Shown here: positions 50,501 to 59,047 of the stretch, piece after piece | Layout of the letters: every line of letters starts with the position of its first letter | Position numbering within the stretch: the stretch's first letter is position 1 | NCBI RefSeq assembly: GCF_900188085.1 | Contig: NZ_FZOU01000009.1 | Coordinates: forward strand, 1-64,000 | Reading direction: 5' to 3' | Length of the DNA stretch: 64,000 bases | DNA from: Granulicella rosea | GTDB taxonomy: Bacteria > Acidobacteriota > Terriglobia > Terriglobales > Acidobacteriaceae | Program-made: the position numbers and the translations under genes | The notes under the pieces: generated by a model | Told to the model about the DNA's origin: nothing | Seen by the model: only the letters and a program-made list of their open reading frames with translations | Databases searched by the model: none

Positions 50501-50597
50501 CGTGAAGCTGCCCGCACGCAAGGTGTATGAGGCTCCGGCCGCGCGCTGGATTACGCTGCTGCGAGCGCTGCATCTGGTGAAGCAGGCCGCACCATAA
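47574..50597 (+). CDS. Beta-propeller sensor histidine kinase, partner of the regulator
   Basis: A protein of about 1007 residues. A signal/TM N-terminus (MRTALLFVWQVLLMGSV) leads to a periplasmic region of two-component propeller repeats (about 45-640, with GYLWVGSPFGLYRFDGV and GGLWIGYDHGGISHL) that folds as 7-blade propellers. A Y_Y_Y domain (about 650-740) precedes one TM helix (about 755-775). The cytoplasmic end has HisKA_3 (ERLRIARELHDTLLQSIHG, phospho-His in ELHDT) and HATPase (DNGVGMPP, GHWGLASMRER). ATG 47574 has GGAG 7 nt upstream; 47520 is the alternative. The propeller probably senses sugars or another envelope ligand. Confidence 0.93.
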   Translation: MRTALLFVWQVLLMGSVLRGEPKKTRAPFLPEMIPHVAHVGWTERDGAPLNIVAIAQTDDGYLWVGSPFGLYRFDGVTFASYPVTPLDAPLPVTNVGALSSDGQGGLWIGYDHGGISHLTRTGALVNYNPENGRGPNSASKFILRPDGSVWCLGDNKVLVLDGDRWVDFGSKSGLTHNQYLSLFFDSRGDLWTSARGKLYVLRHGETHFSLYPMKSFIIVDLAEAPDGRIWISDGWRSVHPLDSETKQIPTNGYVRIVEADGTLWMAQDYKGVSHVRQTQSADRFSELVKEKDMSAEQTNAIFRDRDGSIWVGTSKGLDRFRPSVLRKLTNAEIEYYPSLARDASGMVWVGVLSHPVAHSEGGGLTAVGPWVGSSPMIADDAKRLWLVDPFLNAIFCYGPNGVTHVPIPADVHGVPAQSIGLDRDGAVLVSFDGGGLWRFDGVWRPVVDMKLPLDEDPISIFRDPSGKVWFGYTGKVAMLDGAGFHLLNDARIAGFGSFLTFAMSHGRLWAGGSQGVAYFDQGSFHSVVLQRGGTLKGVSGIVEDEAGNLWFNASVGIVRLKAEDVDEALRGRPVDYDLLDQRRGVEGVATQLRPTPSAVAGMDGLLWFARLGTVFTIQAAQFSPSAAAPIPLIEGVSLNGVAVRDREHQTAPLAIGAAHLRGLEFDYASLDLIAAETLRYEYMLAGEDKGWQEAGSRRQAFYSRLGPGAYQFHVRVSSAKGQWVELSAPLLLTIRPEFYQTLWFRALVAVLALTLLYALYLARIGYVTGQLRERLQVRAGERLRIARELHDTLLQSIHGLMLRVHFATDTLPEDDAVRSSLQHALKSADSLILEGRRRVQDLREEIPEEGELTVRIVKVAEELELEKLCSFRLVEEGSPRKLQPEIQSELCRIAREALRNARYHSQASVVEVKLIYEAAQFLMKCCDNGVGMPPSIVATGNRPGHWGLASMRERTNVIGGQLQVWSSAESGTEVIVKLPARKVYEAPAARWITLLRALHLVKQAAP

Positions 50598-50601
50598 CGC
50601 A

Positions 50602-50630
50602 AACGGGCCAACCCATGCGGGCGGCCCGTT
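50602..50630. terminator. Bidirectional terminator between the histidine kinase and hydrolase genes
   Basis: AACGGGCC (50602-50609) and GGCCCGTT (50623-50630) form an 8-bp stem between convergent stops 46 bp apart. Confidence 0.6.
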
Positions 50631-50643
50631 CGCATACGACGAG

Positions 50644-51471
50644 TTACGACTTGAGGAAGGCGAGCAGGTCTGCGTTGATCACATCCGCATTCACCGTACA
50701 CATGCCGTGCGAGAAGCCGGGATAGACCTTGAGCGTTGCATTGGGCACGAGCTTCGCGCTCAGAAGGCCCGCCGCGGCGATGGGGACGATTTGATCGGTG
50801 TCGCCATGCAGGACGAGCGTCGGCACGTCGATCTTCTTCAGATCCTCGGTGAAGTCGGTCTCGGAGAACGCTTTGATACAGTCGTATGCGCCCTTGATGG
50901 ACATCTGCATGCCCTGCATCCAGAACGAATCGCGTACGCCTTCGGAGAACTTCGCACCCGGCTTGTTGAAGCCGTAGAAGGGCGTGGGCAGATCCTTGAA
51001 GAACTGCGACCGGTCATTGACGACGCCTTCGCGCAGACCATCGAAGACGGAGAGAGGCAGGCCGCCAGGATTCTTCTCGCTCTGCACCATGACCGGGGGC
51101 ACGGCGCCGATCAACACGGCCTTGGCGATACGCTTCGAGCCATGCCGGCCGATATAGCGCGCGACCTCGCCGCCGCCGGTGGAGTGGCCTATCAGCGTCA
51201 CGTCATGCAGATCGAGTTTCTCGAGCAGCTCAGCGAGATCATCCGCATACTGATCCATGTGGTTGCCTTCCCAGGGCTGGCTAGAGCGTCCGTGTCCACG
51301 GCGGTCGTGTGCGATGACGCGATAGCCGTGTTGGCCGAGGAAGAGCATCTGGGCATCCCAGGCGTCCGCGCTGAGCGGCCAGCCGTGCGAGAAGACGACA
51401 GGCTTGCCCGCGCCCCAGTCCTTGAAATAGATGCTGGTCCCGTCTTTGGTTTCGATACGGTCGGTAAGCAT
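50644..51471 (-). CDS. Alpha/beta hydrolase, non-heme chloroperoxidase-like
   Basis: A 275-residue alpha/beta hydrolase. The oxyanion region is HGWPLSADAWD, the nucleophile S97 sits in GHSTGGG, the acid is D226 in HGDTDQIVP and the base is H255 in GFSHGM. The sequence YRVIAHDRRGHGRSSQPW is typical of the cofactor-free haloperoxidase/esterase group, which in most cells acts as an esterase. ATG 51471 is chosen because AGGAG lies about 6 nt upstream and the fold starts right after; a longer frame to 51606 gives a Ser-rich tail. No neighbour suggests the substrate. Confidence 0.9.
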   Translation of the reverse strand: MLTDRIETKDGTSIYFKDWGAGKPVVFSHGWPLSADAWDAQMLFLGQHGYRVIAHDRRGHGRSSQPWEGNHMDQYADDLAELLEKLDLHDVTLIGHSTGGGEVARYIGRHGSKRIAKAVLIGAVPPVMVQSEKNPGGLPLSVFDGLREGVVNDRSQFFKDLPTPFYGFNKPGAKFSEGVRDSFWMQGMQMSIKGAYDCIKAFSETDFTEDLKKIDVPTLVLHGDTDQIVPIAAAGLLSAKLVPNATLKVYPGFSHGMCTVNADVINADLLAFLKS

Positions 51472-51780
51472 GGATAACTCCTGTGCGTCACGAGAGCTGA
51501 CGTCCGGTTGTATGGTTGTAAGTCGGCGGCTCTCGATCATAAGAGCGGATTCGTTGCTGGATAACTGTTGGGCCGACCACTTACTCCGGCGCCGTTTCTC
51601 AAGCATAGGCGTGGGTCTTATGGTGTCAAAGGCCCCTTTCGCCTAGTGGCGGCTCATCCTTTTGAGTAGCGCCGAGGAACTGGCTGAGAGATTCGTTCAT
51701 GCTCGACCGGCATGGCTTCGTGTTTACGGCGGCGGCTTCTGCGCATAGCACTATGCGGCCAGCATGGAGGGCGTAAATGC
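51472..51780. other. 309-bp intergenic region without a recognised gene
   Basis: It holds the upstream region of the hydrolase and the end of the third RND operon. No convincing ORF, RNA gene or strong palindrome was seen; GAGAGC and GCTCTC at 51491 and 51529 are too far apart to be convincing. A -10-like TATGATC on the minus strand near 51540 could serve the hydrolase. Confidence 0.4.
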
Positions 51781-53967
51781 TTAGGGGGTCTTGCCCTGGA
51801 CTGCATCGTCGAAGACGACATGATTGCTCTCAAGCAGATTGCCGAGCGCGCGGTCGAGTGAGAGGCGAGCCTTCATCCAGTCGGAGCGCGCCGCTACCTC
51901 GGTTGAACGCGCCTGCGCAAGGTAGGCTTCGTCCTGCACGATCAGGAAGTTGGTGCTGGCGCCGACGGAGAACTTATCGATCTCGGCCTGTAGCAACTGC
52001 TGTTGAAAGTTGCGGCTCTCGACCGCTGCCGCATAGGCCTGATGCGCATTCTCAAGCGCGATGGCGGCGTTCTCGACCTGCTGGCGGATATCGTTCTCCA
52101 GCTTCTGCGCGCGGCTCTGCGCCTGTCGCACCTGGATTGCATCGCGTGCGGAGTCGGCCTGCGCGATGCGATTGCGTAATGGCATGTTGAGCTGCAAGCC
52201 GCCCTGATAGATGGTCGAAAGCCGCAGGCCGCCCTGCGAGAGCGCTGGGTTGACCGCCGTTAGACCGGTGCCGGGCGAGCCCAGCGTCTGATAGGGAACA
52301 AGCGACGAGCCGCGCGTCTGCACGTTGCCATAGACGTTTAACGAAGGCCTCACGTTATTGCGCGAGCCATTGGCCGCGATCTCGTTGGCCTTCAACTGCA
52401 GCCCGGCCTGCGCGAGGTCGGGACGGTTGGTGAGTGCGTCCTGCGTAAGGCCCGGCACGTCGAGCGCGGGCGGCGCATCGGGCACCTCGATCTTGTCGAC
52501 AGGAACGATGGACAGCACATTGGCCATGGGATCGCCGAGGCTGCGCACGAGCTGCTCCCGCAGGATTGCCTCCTGCTGGCGATACTCGCCCTGCGCCTGG
52601 ATGAGATCGAGGCGGCTTGAAGACAGCAGCGCCTGCGCGCGCGTGACCTCGATGGGCGCGAGCGTGCCCTGTTCAAGCTGGCTCTTATCGTCGTCGTAGA
52701 GCTTCTGCGCCGCGGCCAGCGACTCCTGCTTGACGCCGATGTTTTCGCCCAGCGAGACGAGGTCGTAGTAGAGGCGCGAGATGCCATAGATGGTCTCGAG
52801 CAACTGCTGTTCGAAGAGCAGGCGCGAGACCTTGCGATCGATCTGCGCGATGTGGACGAAGCGCAGGTTGACCGCGCTGCCGCGACCGCGCAGCAGAGGC
52901 TGCGTCAAGGTCAGCGAGCTGCTTGGCGAGTGGAATGGGTTGTACTGCGAGTTGCTCGCATAGAGCACCTGCGCGGAGTTGTCGATGTAGCCGTCGATCT
53001 GCGCGCCGGTGGAGAAGCCCTGCTGATACTCTGCTGCGAGGCCGACGTAGCTGACCGACGGAGTGGATGTGGAGGCGCCGTCTGTCGAGGAGGATGAGCT
53101 CGTCGTGCTTGTACCGCTTGTGCTGACGAGCGTGTCCTGATCTGAGCGTCTGAAGTAGCTGAGCTGACCTGTGACGACGGGATCGAAGAGCGGCACTTGC
53201 GGTCCGGAAGAGAACATGGACGAGCCGTTCTCGGAAAGGGTCTGTTGCGCGCCCGCGCCGGTCTGCGTCACCTGCGAGAGGTCGGTGATGTTGACGCTTG
53301 TGGGTGCGTTGGTTCCGGTTGTGGTTGTGATGAGTAATGGGCTGGTCATGCCGCCTTCGCCCGGCACCGTCTGTTGAATGGTGTAGTCGAGGCCGCGTAG
53401 ACTGCCGCCTCCTCGAGCCCGCGTGAGATCGGTATCGGCGAGCAGCAGGTTGTAGCGGCTGATCTCGACATCGAGGTTATTTTGAATGGCAAGCTCGATG
53501 GCGTCGTGCAGGCTGAGGTAGAGCTTGCCGTCACGCACCATGCCTGCAAGCCCCAGCGGCGACGCCATGGAAAGCTCAGGCGCGCGGGCAGCATGATAAG
53601 GACCGATGAGGCTGTACCAGTGCGTGTTCAGGTTGGGCAGCGCCTCTTTGCGTGGGGACGTATCGCTTCCTGCGACAGACTGCATAAGCGGCGAAGGCGG
53701 GCTGGGAGCATGTTGCTGCTTGGCCATCGGCGGCAGGTCGCGCAGGTCCACTGTGCTCTTGTCGGGTTGAGGCAGTGGAGCGTCGGGAGCGACAGACGGA
53801 CGCTGTTGCTTGGGCGCGGCCTGCTGGCCCGGAGACTGCGGCGCGCTGGGCGTGGGTGGATTCGGCGCGGTGAAGGGAGGCGGCTGCGTGCCCTGTTGCG
53901 CATACGCCGCGACCCATGGAATTGCACTCACCATCAACATGGAGGCCGCTCGTGTCAGCCGTCTCAT
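51781..53967 (-). CDS. Outer-membrane efflux channel, TolC family, enlarged (system 3)
   Basis: A 728-residue TolC-family protein, against about 450-500 for relatives. The signal peptide (MRRLTRAASMLMVSAIPW, cleavage near AYAQ) is followed by about 100 residues rich in Pro and Gln. The outer-membrane-efflux fold begins near LSLHDAIELAIQNNLDVEI and is broken by Ser/Thr-rich inserts (about 235-300, SGTSTTSSSSSTDGAS type). The second repeat is intact, with ALTNRPDLAQAGLQLKANE. The start overlaps the adaptor stop by 4 bp. Confidence 0.88.
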   Translation of the reverse strand: MRRLTRAASMLMVSAIPWVAAYAQQGTQPPPFTAPNPPTPSAPQSPGQQAAPKQQRPSVAPDAPLPQPDKSTVDLRDLPPMAKQQHAPSPPSPLMQSVAGSDTSPRKEALPNLNTHWYSLIGPYHAARAPELSMASPLGLAGMVRDGKLYLSLHDAIELAIQNNLDVEISRYNLLLADTDLTRARGGGSLRGLDYTIQQTVPGEGGMTSPLLITTTTGTNAPTSVNITDLSQVTQTGAGAQQTLSENGSSMFSSGPQVPLFDPVVTGQLSYFRRSDQDTLVSTSGTSTTSSSSSTDGASTSTPSVSYVGLAAEYQQGFSTGAQIDGYIDNSAQVLYASNSQYNPFHSPSSSLTLTQPLLRGRGSAVNLRFVHIAQIDRKVSRLLFEQQLLETIYGISRLYYDLVSLGENIGVKQESLAAAQKLYDDDKSQLEQGTLAPIEVTRAQALLSSSRLDLIQAQGEYRQQEAILREQLVRSLGDPMANVLSIVPVDKIEVPDAPPALDVPGLTQDALTNRPDLAQAGLQLKANEIAANGSRNNVRPSLNVYGNVQTRGSSLVPYQTLGSPGTGLTAVNPALSQGGLRLSTIYQGGLQLNMPLRNRIAQADSARDAIQVRQAQSRAQKLENDIRQQVENAAIALENAHQAYAAAVESRNFQQQLLQAEIDKFSVGASTNFLIVQDEAYLAQARSTEVAARSDWMKARLSLDRALGNLLESNHVVFDDAVQGKTP

Positions 53968-55676
53968 TGCGCGCCTCCACTCTTCTTGCCCGGCGTCGAT
54001 TGCGGCTTGCCGCCCTTGCTCTGTCCGGGCTTGCCTTGCTGGTTGGTGCTCTCGCTGGTGGAGTTCACGATGGATTGATCGCCGTATTGATTCGGGCCCG
54101 CATCGGGCGCCTTGTTGGTCTGCTCGCCGCCCTGGCCGATGGCCTGCTGCTCCTGCTTCTGGCTCTTCTTCGGGCGCACCTTCACGCCTTCGCGCACGCT
54201 ATCCGTTACGGTGGTGACGATCCAGTCGCCTTCCTGCAGACCGCTGAGGATCTCGATCGACGGGCCGTAGTCGCGGCCGATCTCAACCGGAACCAGCTTG
54301 ATCTTCTCGTCCTTCACCGTGGCGATGGAGGTGCGGTCGTCGCGCACGATGACGGCATCGCCCGGGACGGCAAGCGGCGCCTGACCGCGCGTCTGCACAA
54401 AGGTGACGACCGCGTACATGCCGGGATAGAGGCTGCCGTCGCGGTTGTCGACGTCGACCTCCGCAAGCATGGTGCGGGAGTTCTGATCGACCGACGCCGC
54501 CGTACGCGCGACCGTGCCTTGAATGGGCTTGCCCGGACGCTCCTGCACGAAGACACGGGCCGCCATGCCTGGATGCAGCGCGACCGCGTAGCCTTCGGGC
54601 ACGGAGACGAGGATGCGCAATATCTTTGTCTGTGAGATGGAGAAGAGTGGGCCGCCCTGGGCCTGTCCGGTGTTGGGCGTCGCCGACTGGTTTCCGCTGC
54701 CGGACATGCCGCTGGTGTTGGTGCTGCCGACGTTGGCGGAGCCGCCGCTTGGCGTCTGCGATGAATCCATCGGAGCGGTGGATGCCGCTCCTGACGCGCC
54801 CACGAGTGCGCCGATGTCGCTGTTCCTCTGCGTGACGACGCCATCGAAGGGCGAGGTGACGCGCTCATAGCTTTGCAGCGCAATGACGCGGCGAAGATTC
54901 GCGCGATAACTTTCGGCGTTGCGCTCGGACGAGGCCACGACAGCTTGCTGCGCGAGATAGTCCGCCTCGCGCTGATCTCCGTCCTGCCGCGAAAAGACGC
55001 CCTTGTTCACAAGTACGCGCCAGCGATCCCATGTGACCTTGTTCAACGCAAGCTGCGCCTTCTGCTGCGCGACCTGCGCCTCGGCCTGCTTCAACTGTTC
55101 GCGCGCCTGGTCGACTTGCTGATCGAGGTCGGGTGCGTCGATGAGAGCGAGCAACTGGCCCTTCACGACGTGGTCGCCGATGTCGACATAACGCTTGCGC
55201 AGATAGCCGTTGGCGCGCGCATAGATGTAGGCCTGCGTGTCGGCGGAGATGGTGCCGGGAACGGTCAGTTCGCCGGGCGCATGCGTGCGCTGGACCTGGA
55301 TGACTTCGACTTCAGGCTCCTCCTGCTCTCGCTCCTTCGCCGCGGCCGCGGCCTTCTTCGCCGTGCGATGACGCGGAATGTAGCCGATGAGAAAGATGAT
55401 GCCGAGCACGAGCAGGCCGCCGCCGACCCAGAGGAAGATCTTGCCCCAGTTGCGATGAGTGGTTTTCTTCTTCTTGTCGAACTCCTCCTGCACCTCGCGA
55501 TCGTGGCGCACCTGTTCGTGCTTCTTGTGCGCGGCTTGCCGGGCGGCGGACTCTTCGCGCTCCCACTCTTCGCGGGTCATGCGGCGGTCGGGGTTCTCTT
55601 CGATCTGGCGCAGGCGTTCGTCTTCGCTGTATCGGCGGAGTTCGAGGTCGTCGTTCTTCTTATGCTCGTCGCTCAT
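53964..55676 (-). CDS. RND efflux periplasmic adaptor with long cytoplasmic extension (system 3)
   Basis: A 570-residue adaptor, against about 380-420 for relatives. Residues 1-75 are a highly charged, probably coiled-coil cytoplasmic segment (MSDEHKKNDDLELRRYSEDE), followed by one TM helix (about 78-100). A Glu/Lys linker precedes the barrel-sandwich part (GTISADTQAYIYARANGYLR), then the alpha-hairpin. A Ser/Gly/Thr/Asn-rich insert (about 295-345) interrupts the barrel, and the last 75 residues are Gln/Gly/Lys/Asn-rich. The ATG lies 8 bp after the pump stop without a clear ribosome site, so translation is probably coupled. It should connect the system 3 pump and channel. Confidence 0.88.
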   Translation of the reverse strand: MSDEHKKNDDLELRRYSEDERLRQIEENPDRRMTREEWEREESAARQAAHKKHEQVRHDREVQEEFDKKKKTTHRNWGKIFLWVGGGLLVLGIIFLIGYIPRHRTAKKAAAAAKEREQEEPEVEVIQVQRTHAPGELTVPGTISADTQAYIYARANGYLRKRYVDIGDHVVKGQLLALIDAPDLDQQVDQAREQLKQAEAQVAQQKAQLALNKVTWDRWRVLVNKGVFSRQDGDQREADYLAQQAVVASSERNAESYRANLRRVIALQSYERVTSPFDGVVTQRNSDIGALVGASGAASTAPMDSSQTPSGGSANVGSTNTSGMSGSGNQSATPNTGQAQGGPLFSISQTKILRILVSVPEGYAVALHPGMAARVFVQERPGKPIQGTVARTAASVDQNSRTMLAEVDVDNRDGSLYPGMYAVVTFVQTRGQAPLAVPGDAVIVRDDRTSIATVKDEKIKLVPVEIGRDYGPSIEILSGLQEGDWIVTTVTDSVREGVKVRPKKSQKQEQQAIGQGGEQTNKAPDAGPNQYGDQSIVNSTSESTNQQGKPGQSKGGKPQSTPGKKSGGAQ

Positions 55677-55684
55677 GGATGCTT

Positions 55685-58600
55685 TCAGGCAGGCTGCGCC
55701 TGTCCTCCCTGATCTTGTTGGCCCTGGTCCTGCCGAGGCTGCTTGTTCTCTTCGCCTTCGTGGTAGGCGTCGTCGATCTCCTTGTCGAAGTCGCGCGGCG
55801 CGGCGGTGCGCAGCCAGGAGTACATGATGGGCACGACGAAGAGCGTGCCGAGCGTCGCGAGCAGCAGGCCGCCGATGACCGCGCGACCAAGCGGCGCGTT
55901 CTGCTCGCCGCCTTCGCCAAGCGCAAGCGCCATGGGCATCATGCCGATGATCATCGCGAGTGCGGTCATGCATACGGGACGCAGACGCGTGTAACCCGCG
56001 CTGGTCGCGGCTTCGAGGCTCGTCTTGCCGGCGGCGCGTTCGTCGTTCGCGAAGACGACCATGAGGATGCTGTTCGCGGTCGCCACGCCGATGGTCATGA
56101 TGCCGCCCATCAGCGAGGGCACGTTGAAGGTCGTGCCCGTGAGAAAGAGCACCCACAGCACGCCGGCGAAGGCTACCGGCAGAGCCATGAGGATGATGAG
56201 CGGATCGAGCCAGCTCTGGAAGTTGACGGCCATCAACAGGTACACGAGCAGGATGGCGAAGACGATGCCGATGCCTAGCCGCTCGAAGGACTCGGACATG
56301 GTCTGGACCTCGCCGCGCAGTGCGAGCGTGGTGCCGGTCGGCAGCGTGCTTTGTGCGTTCGCCATGATCTTGCGGACCTCGCTGGCGACGCCGCCGAGAT
56401 CGCGCTGGTCGGTGTCGGCGTAGATGTCGTAGACCGGTTGAATGTTGTAGTGGCTGATGATGGTCGGCGTAATGTCGCGCTGGAAGTTGGCGATGTTGCC
56501 CAGCAACTGGCTCGCGTTGCCGGCGGGCGAGGTGATGGGCGTGCGAGCCAGCGCCTGCAGTGAATCGATGCGGTACTGCGGAGTCTGCACGACGACCTGA
56601 TAGTTGACGCCGGTCTGCGGATTCAGCCACTCGTTCGGCGCGGTCTGGCCGGTGCCGGTCAGCGAGATCAGCATGCTCTGCGCGACGTCCTGCTGGGTAA
56701 GGCCGATCTGCCGCGACTTCAGACGATCCACATTGACATCGATGGTGGGCAGCGCGACCTGCTGATGGATGTGGGCGCCGGCCACGCCGGGGATTGCCTG
56801 CACCTGCTTCAACAACTGCTGCGCGAGTTGGAAGTTGTTCTTGCCGCGACCTGCGATCTGCAGGTCGATCGGCGCGGGCAGGCCGAAGTCGAGAATCTGG
56901 TTGGTGATGTTCGCGGGCGTGAAGAAGAAGGTCGCGTCGGGAAACTTGTTATGCAGATCGGCGCGCAGCTCGCGCATGTAAAGCTGCGTGTGACGGCCGC
57001 CGGGGTTGAGCGAGATGAGGATGTCGCCGTCGGAGTCCGAGATGACGGAGCTGTCGGAGAAGGCGAGGTTGATGCCGCCGTTCGGCAGACCGATGTTGTC
57101 GAGGATGAGCTTGATCTCATCCGGCGGAATGACCTTGCGAATCTCGCGTTCGACGCTGGCGAAGTACTGCTCGGCATCGTCGGGACGCATGCCCTGCGCG
57201 GGATAGACGTGCAGGCGCATCTGGCCGGAGTCGACGTAGGGGAAGAAGTCTTCGCCGATGATGAGGACCAGAGGTAGCGAGAGCAGGACGAAGAGTCCGA
57301 AGACGCCGACGGTGAGGCCGCGATTCTCGAGCGTCCATTCGAGCGCGGCTTTATAGTTCTCGCGCCGGCGCTCGAACCAGCGATCGAACTTCGAGTGCCA
57401 GCGCCAGATGAAGTTCTCTTCCTCTTCCTTCTGCGCGGCCTCGGGGTCCTGATAGAGCGCGATCTCCTTGTCGAGCAGGAAGTGCATCATCGTGGGAATC
57501 AGGGTGCGGGAGAGAAAGTACGACGCCATCATGGCAAAGACGACGGCCATCGCGAGCGGCGTGAAGAGATAACGCGCGGCGCCCGAGAGCAGTACGACCG
57601 GCGTGAAGACGAGGCAGATCGAAAGCGTCGAGACGAACGCGGGCGCGGCTACCTGTTGGGCGCTGTCGAGGATGGCTCGCACGAGCGGTTTCTTCTCGGA
57701 CATGTTGCGATGGGTGTTTTCGATCTCGACCGTGGCGTCGTCGACGAGTATGCCGACGGCGAGCGCGAGGCCGCCGAGCGTCATAACGTTGATCGTCTGC
57801 TGCAGCGCGTAGAGGATGACGAGCGAGGTCGCGATGGAGAGCGGAATCGACGCGCAGACGATGAGCGTCGAACGCCATGAGCCGAGGAAGACGAGGATCA
57901 TCAATGCAGTCAGCGCGGCTGCGATGGCCGCCTCGCGGACCACCTCGCTGATCGATTCGGATACGAAGACGGACTGATCGAAGAGCGGCGTGATCTGCAG
58001 GCCCGCAGGCAGTCCGGCCTTGACCTGCGGCAACATCGCCTTCACGTTCTTGACGATGTCGAGGGTTGAGGTCTGGCCGTTCTTCAGCACGGTGAGCAGG
58101 GCCGAACGCTTGCCATCCTGTCTCACGATATTGACCTGTGGGGCGTAGCCGAGACGCACCTGGGCCACGTCCTTGACCATCACGATGGCGCCGCCAGCCG
58201 CGCGGATCGGAAGGTCGTTCAACGCGGAGACGACCTCGGGCGAGGAGTTCATCTTGACGATGAATTCACGGTCTCCCAGACGTGCGACGCCGGCGGGCAG
58301 GATGAGGTTCTGCTGGTTGAAGGCGGTCGATACATCGGATGCTGAGAGGTGCTTGGCATAGAGCAGGTTGGGGTCGACGTCTACCTGTACCTGGCGGACC
58401 TTGCCGCCGTAGGGCAGCGGGATCGAAGCGCCTTCCACATTGGCGAGACGAGGCCGGATGAACGACAGGCCAAGGTCGTAGAGATCCTCCTCGGTCAACC
58501 CCTGGCCGGAAAGGCCAAGCTGTACGATGGGTACGCTGGAGGCGTCGTACTTGATGATGTTGGGCGGAAAGGTTCCGGGCGGCATCACACGCAGGACGGT

Positions 58601-58969
58601 CTGCACGACCGCGGTAATCTGCGACATGGCGAGTTCGACCTTGACCGTCGGCTGAAAGAAGACGCGGATGACCGCGACGCCCTGGTAGCTGATGGACTCC
58701 GTATGCTGGATGTCGTTGACGGTCGTCGTGAGCGCGCGCTCGCAGACCGTGACGATGCGGCCTTCCATATCCTGAGGCGGCAGCCCGCTGTAGCTCCATA
58801 CGATCGTAACGACCGGGATGTTGATGTACGGGTAGATGTCCTTCGGCGCTTCAATGCAGGTGCCGATGCCGAGCAGCAGCATCAGCAGCGAGACCACGAC
58901 AAAGGTATAGGGCCGCCGAAGCGCCAGTCTGACGATCCACATGGTGTGCGATTCGATGCGTTGCAACAT
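55685..58969 (-). CDS. RND efflux inner-membrane transporter, HAE1 type (system 3)
   Basis: A 1094-residue pump. MWIVRLALRRPYTFVVVSLL marks the first TM, and TM4 has LAVGILVDDATVEIENTHRN with the proton-relay pair. The loop after TM6 carries an acidic stretch (DPEAAQKEEEENF) and a charged WHSKFDRWFERR before the second half. The C-terminus is Gln-rich. It is first in the operon, as in system 2, and related to that pump. ATG 58969 is used; ATG 58942 matches the system 2 start but lacks a ribosome site. Divergent from fur/perR. Confidence 0.93.
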   Translation of the reverse strand: MLQRIESHTMWIVRLALRRPYTFVVVSLLMLLLGIGTCIEAPKDIYPYINIPVVTIVWSYSGLPPQDMEGRIVTVCERALTTTVNDIQHTESISYQGVAVIRVFFQPTVKVELAMSQITAVVQTVLRVMPPGTFPPNIIKYDASSVPIVQLGLSGQGLTEEDLYDLGLSFIRPRLANVEGASIPLPYGGKVRQVQVDVDPNLLYAKHLSASDVSTAFNQQNLILPAGVARLGDREFIVKMNSSPEVVSALNDLPIRAAGGAIVMVKDVAQVRLGYAPQVNIVRQDGKRSALLTVLKNGQTSTLDIVKNVKAMLPQVKAGLPAGLQITPLFDQSVFVSESISEVVREAAIAAALTALMILVFLGSWRSTLIVCASIPLSIATSLVILYALQQTINVMTLGGLALAVGILVDDATVEIENTHRNMSEKKPLVRAILDSAQQVAAPAFVSTLSICLVFTPVVLLSGAARYLFTPLAMAVVFAMMASYFLSRTLIPTMMHFLLDKEIALYQDPEAAQKEEEENFIWRWHSKFDRWFERRRENYKAALEWTLENRGLTVGVFGLFVLLSLPLVLIIGEDFFPYVDSGQMRLHVYPAQGMRPDDAEQYFASVEREIRKVIPPDEIKLILDNIGLPNGGINLAFSDSSVISDSDGDILISLNPGGRHTQLYMRELRADLHNKFPDATFFFTPANITNQILDFGLPAPIDLQIAGRGKNNFQLAQQLLKQVQAIPGVAGAHIHQQVALPTIDVNVDRLKSRQIGLTQQDVAQSMLISLTGTGQTAPNEWLNPQTGVNYQVVVQTPQYRIDSLQALARTPITSPAGNASQLLGNIANFQRDITPTIISHYNIQPVYDIYADTDQRDLGGVASEVRKIMANAQSTLPTGTTLALRGEVQTMSESFERLGIGIVFAILLVYLLMAVNFQSWLDPLIILMALPVAFAGVLWVLFLTGTTFNVPSLMGGIMTIGVATANSILMVVFANDERAAGKTSLEAATSAGYTRLRPVCMTALAMIIGMMPMALALGEGGEQNAPLGRAVIGGLLLATLGTLFVVPIMYSWLRTAAPRDFDKEIDDAYHEGEENKQPRQDQGQQDQGGQAQPA

Positions 58970-59018
58970 CGATCGGTTTTCCGGAGAGACGAGCTGTGGA
59001 ATACGCGGCTTGACAAAC

Positions 59019-59030
59019 TCTCAGATGAGA
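59019..59030. promoter_or_regulatory. TCTCA-GA-TGAGA inverted repeat in the fur/pump 3 intergenic region
   Basis: Two 5-bp arms with a 2-bp centre lie just after TTGACA (59010-59015), a good -35 box, and 17 bp before the fur ATG. A repressor here would block fur transcription. It does not match the classical Per box, so the assignment is tentative. Confidence 0.35.
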
Positions 59031-59047
59031 CAGAATCTTGATAGTGC

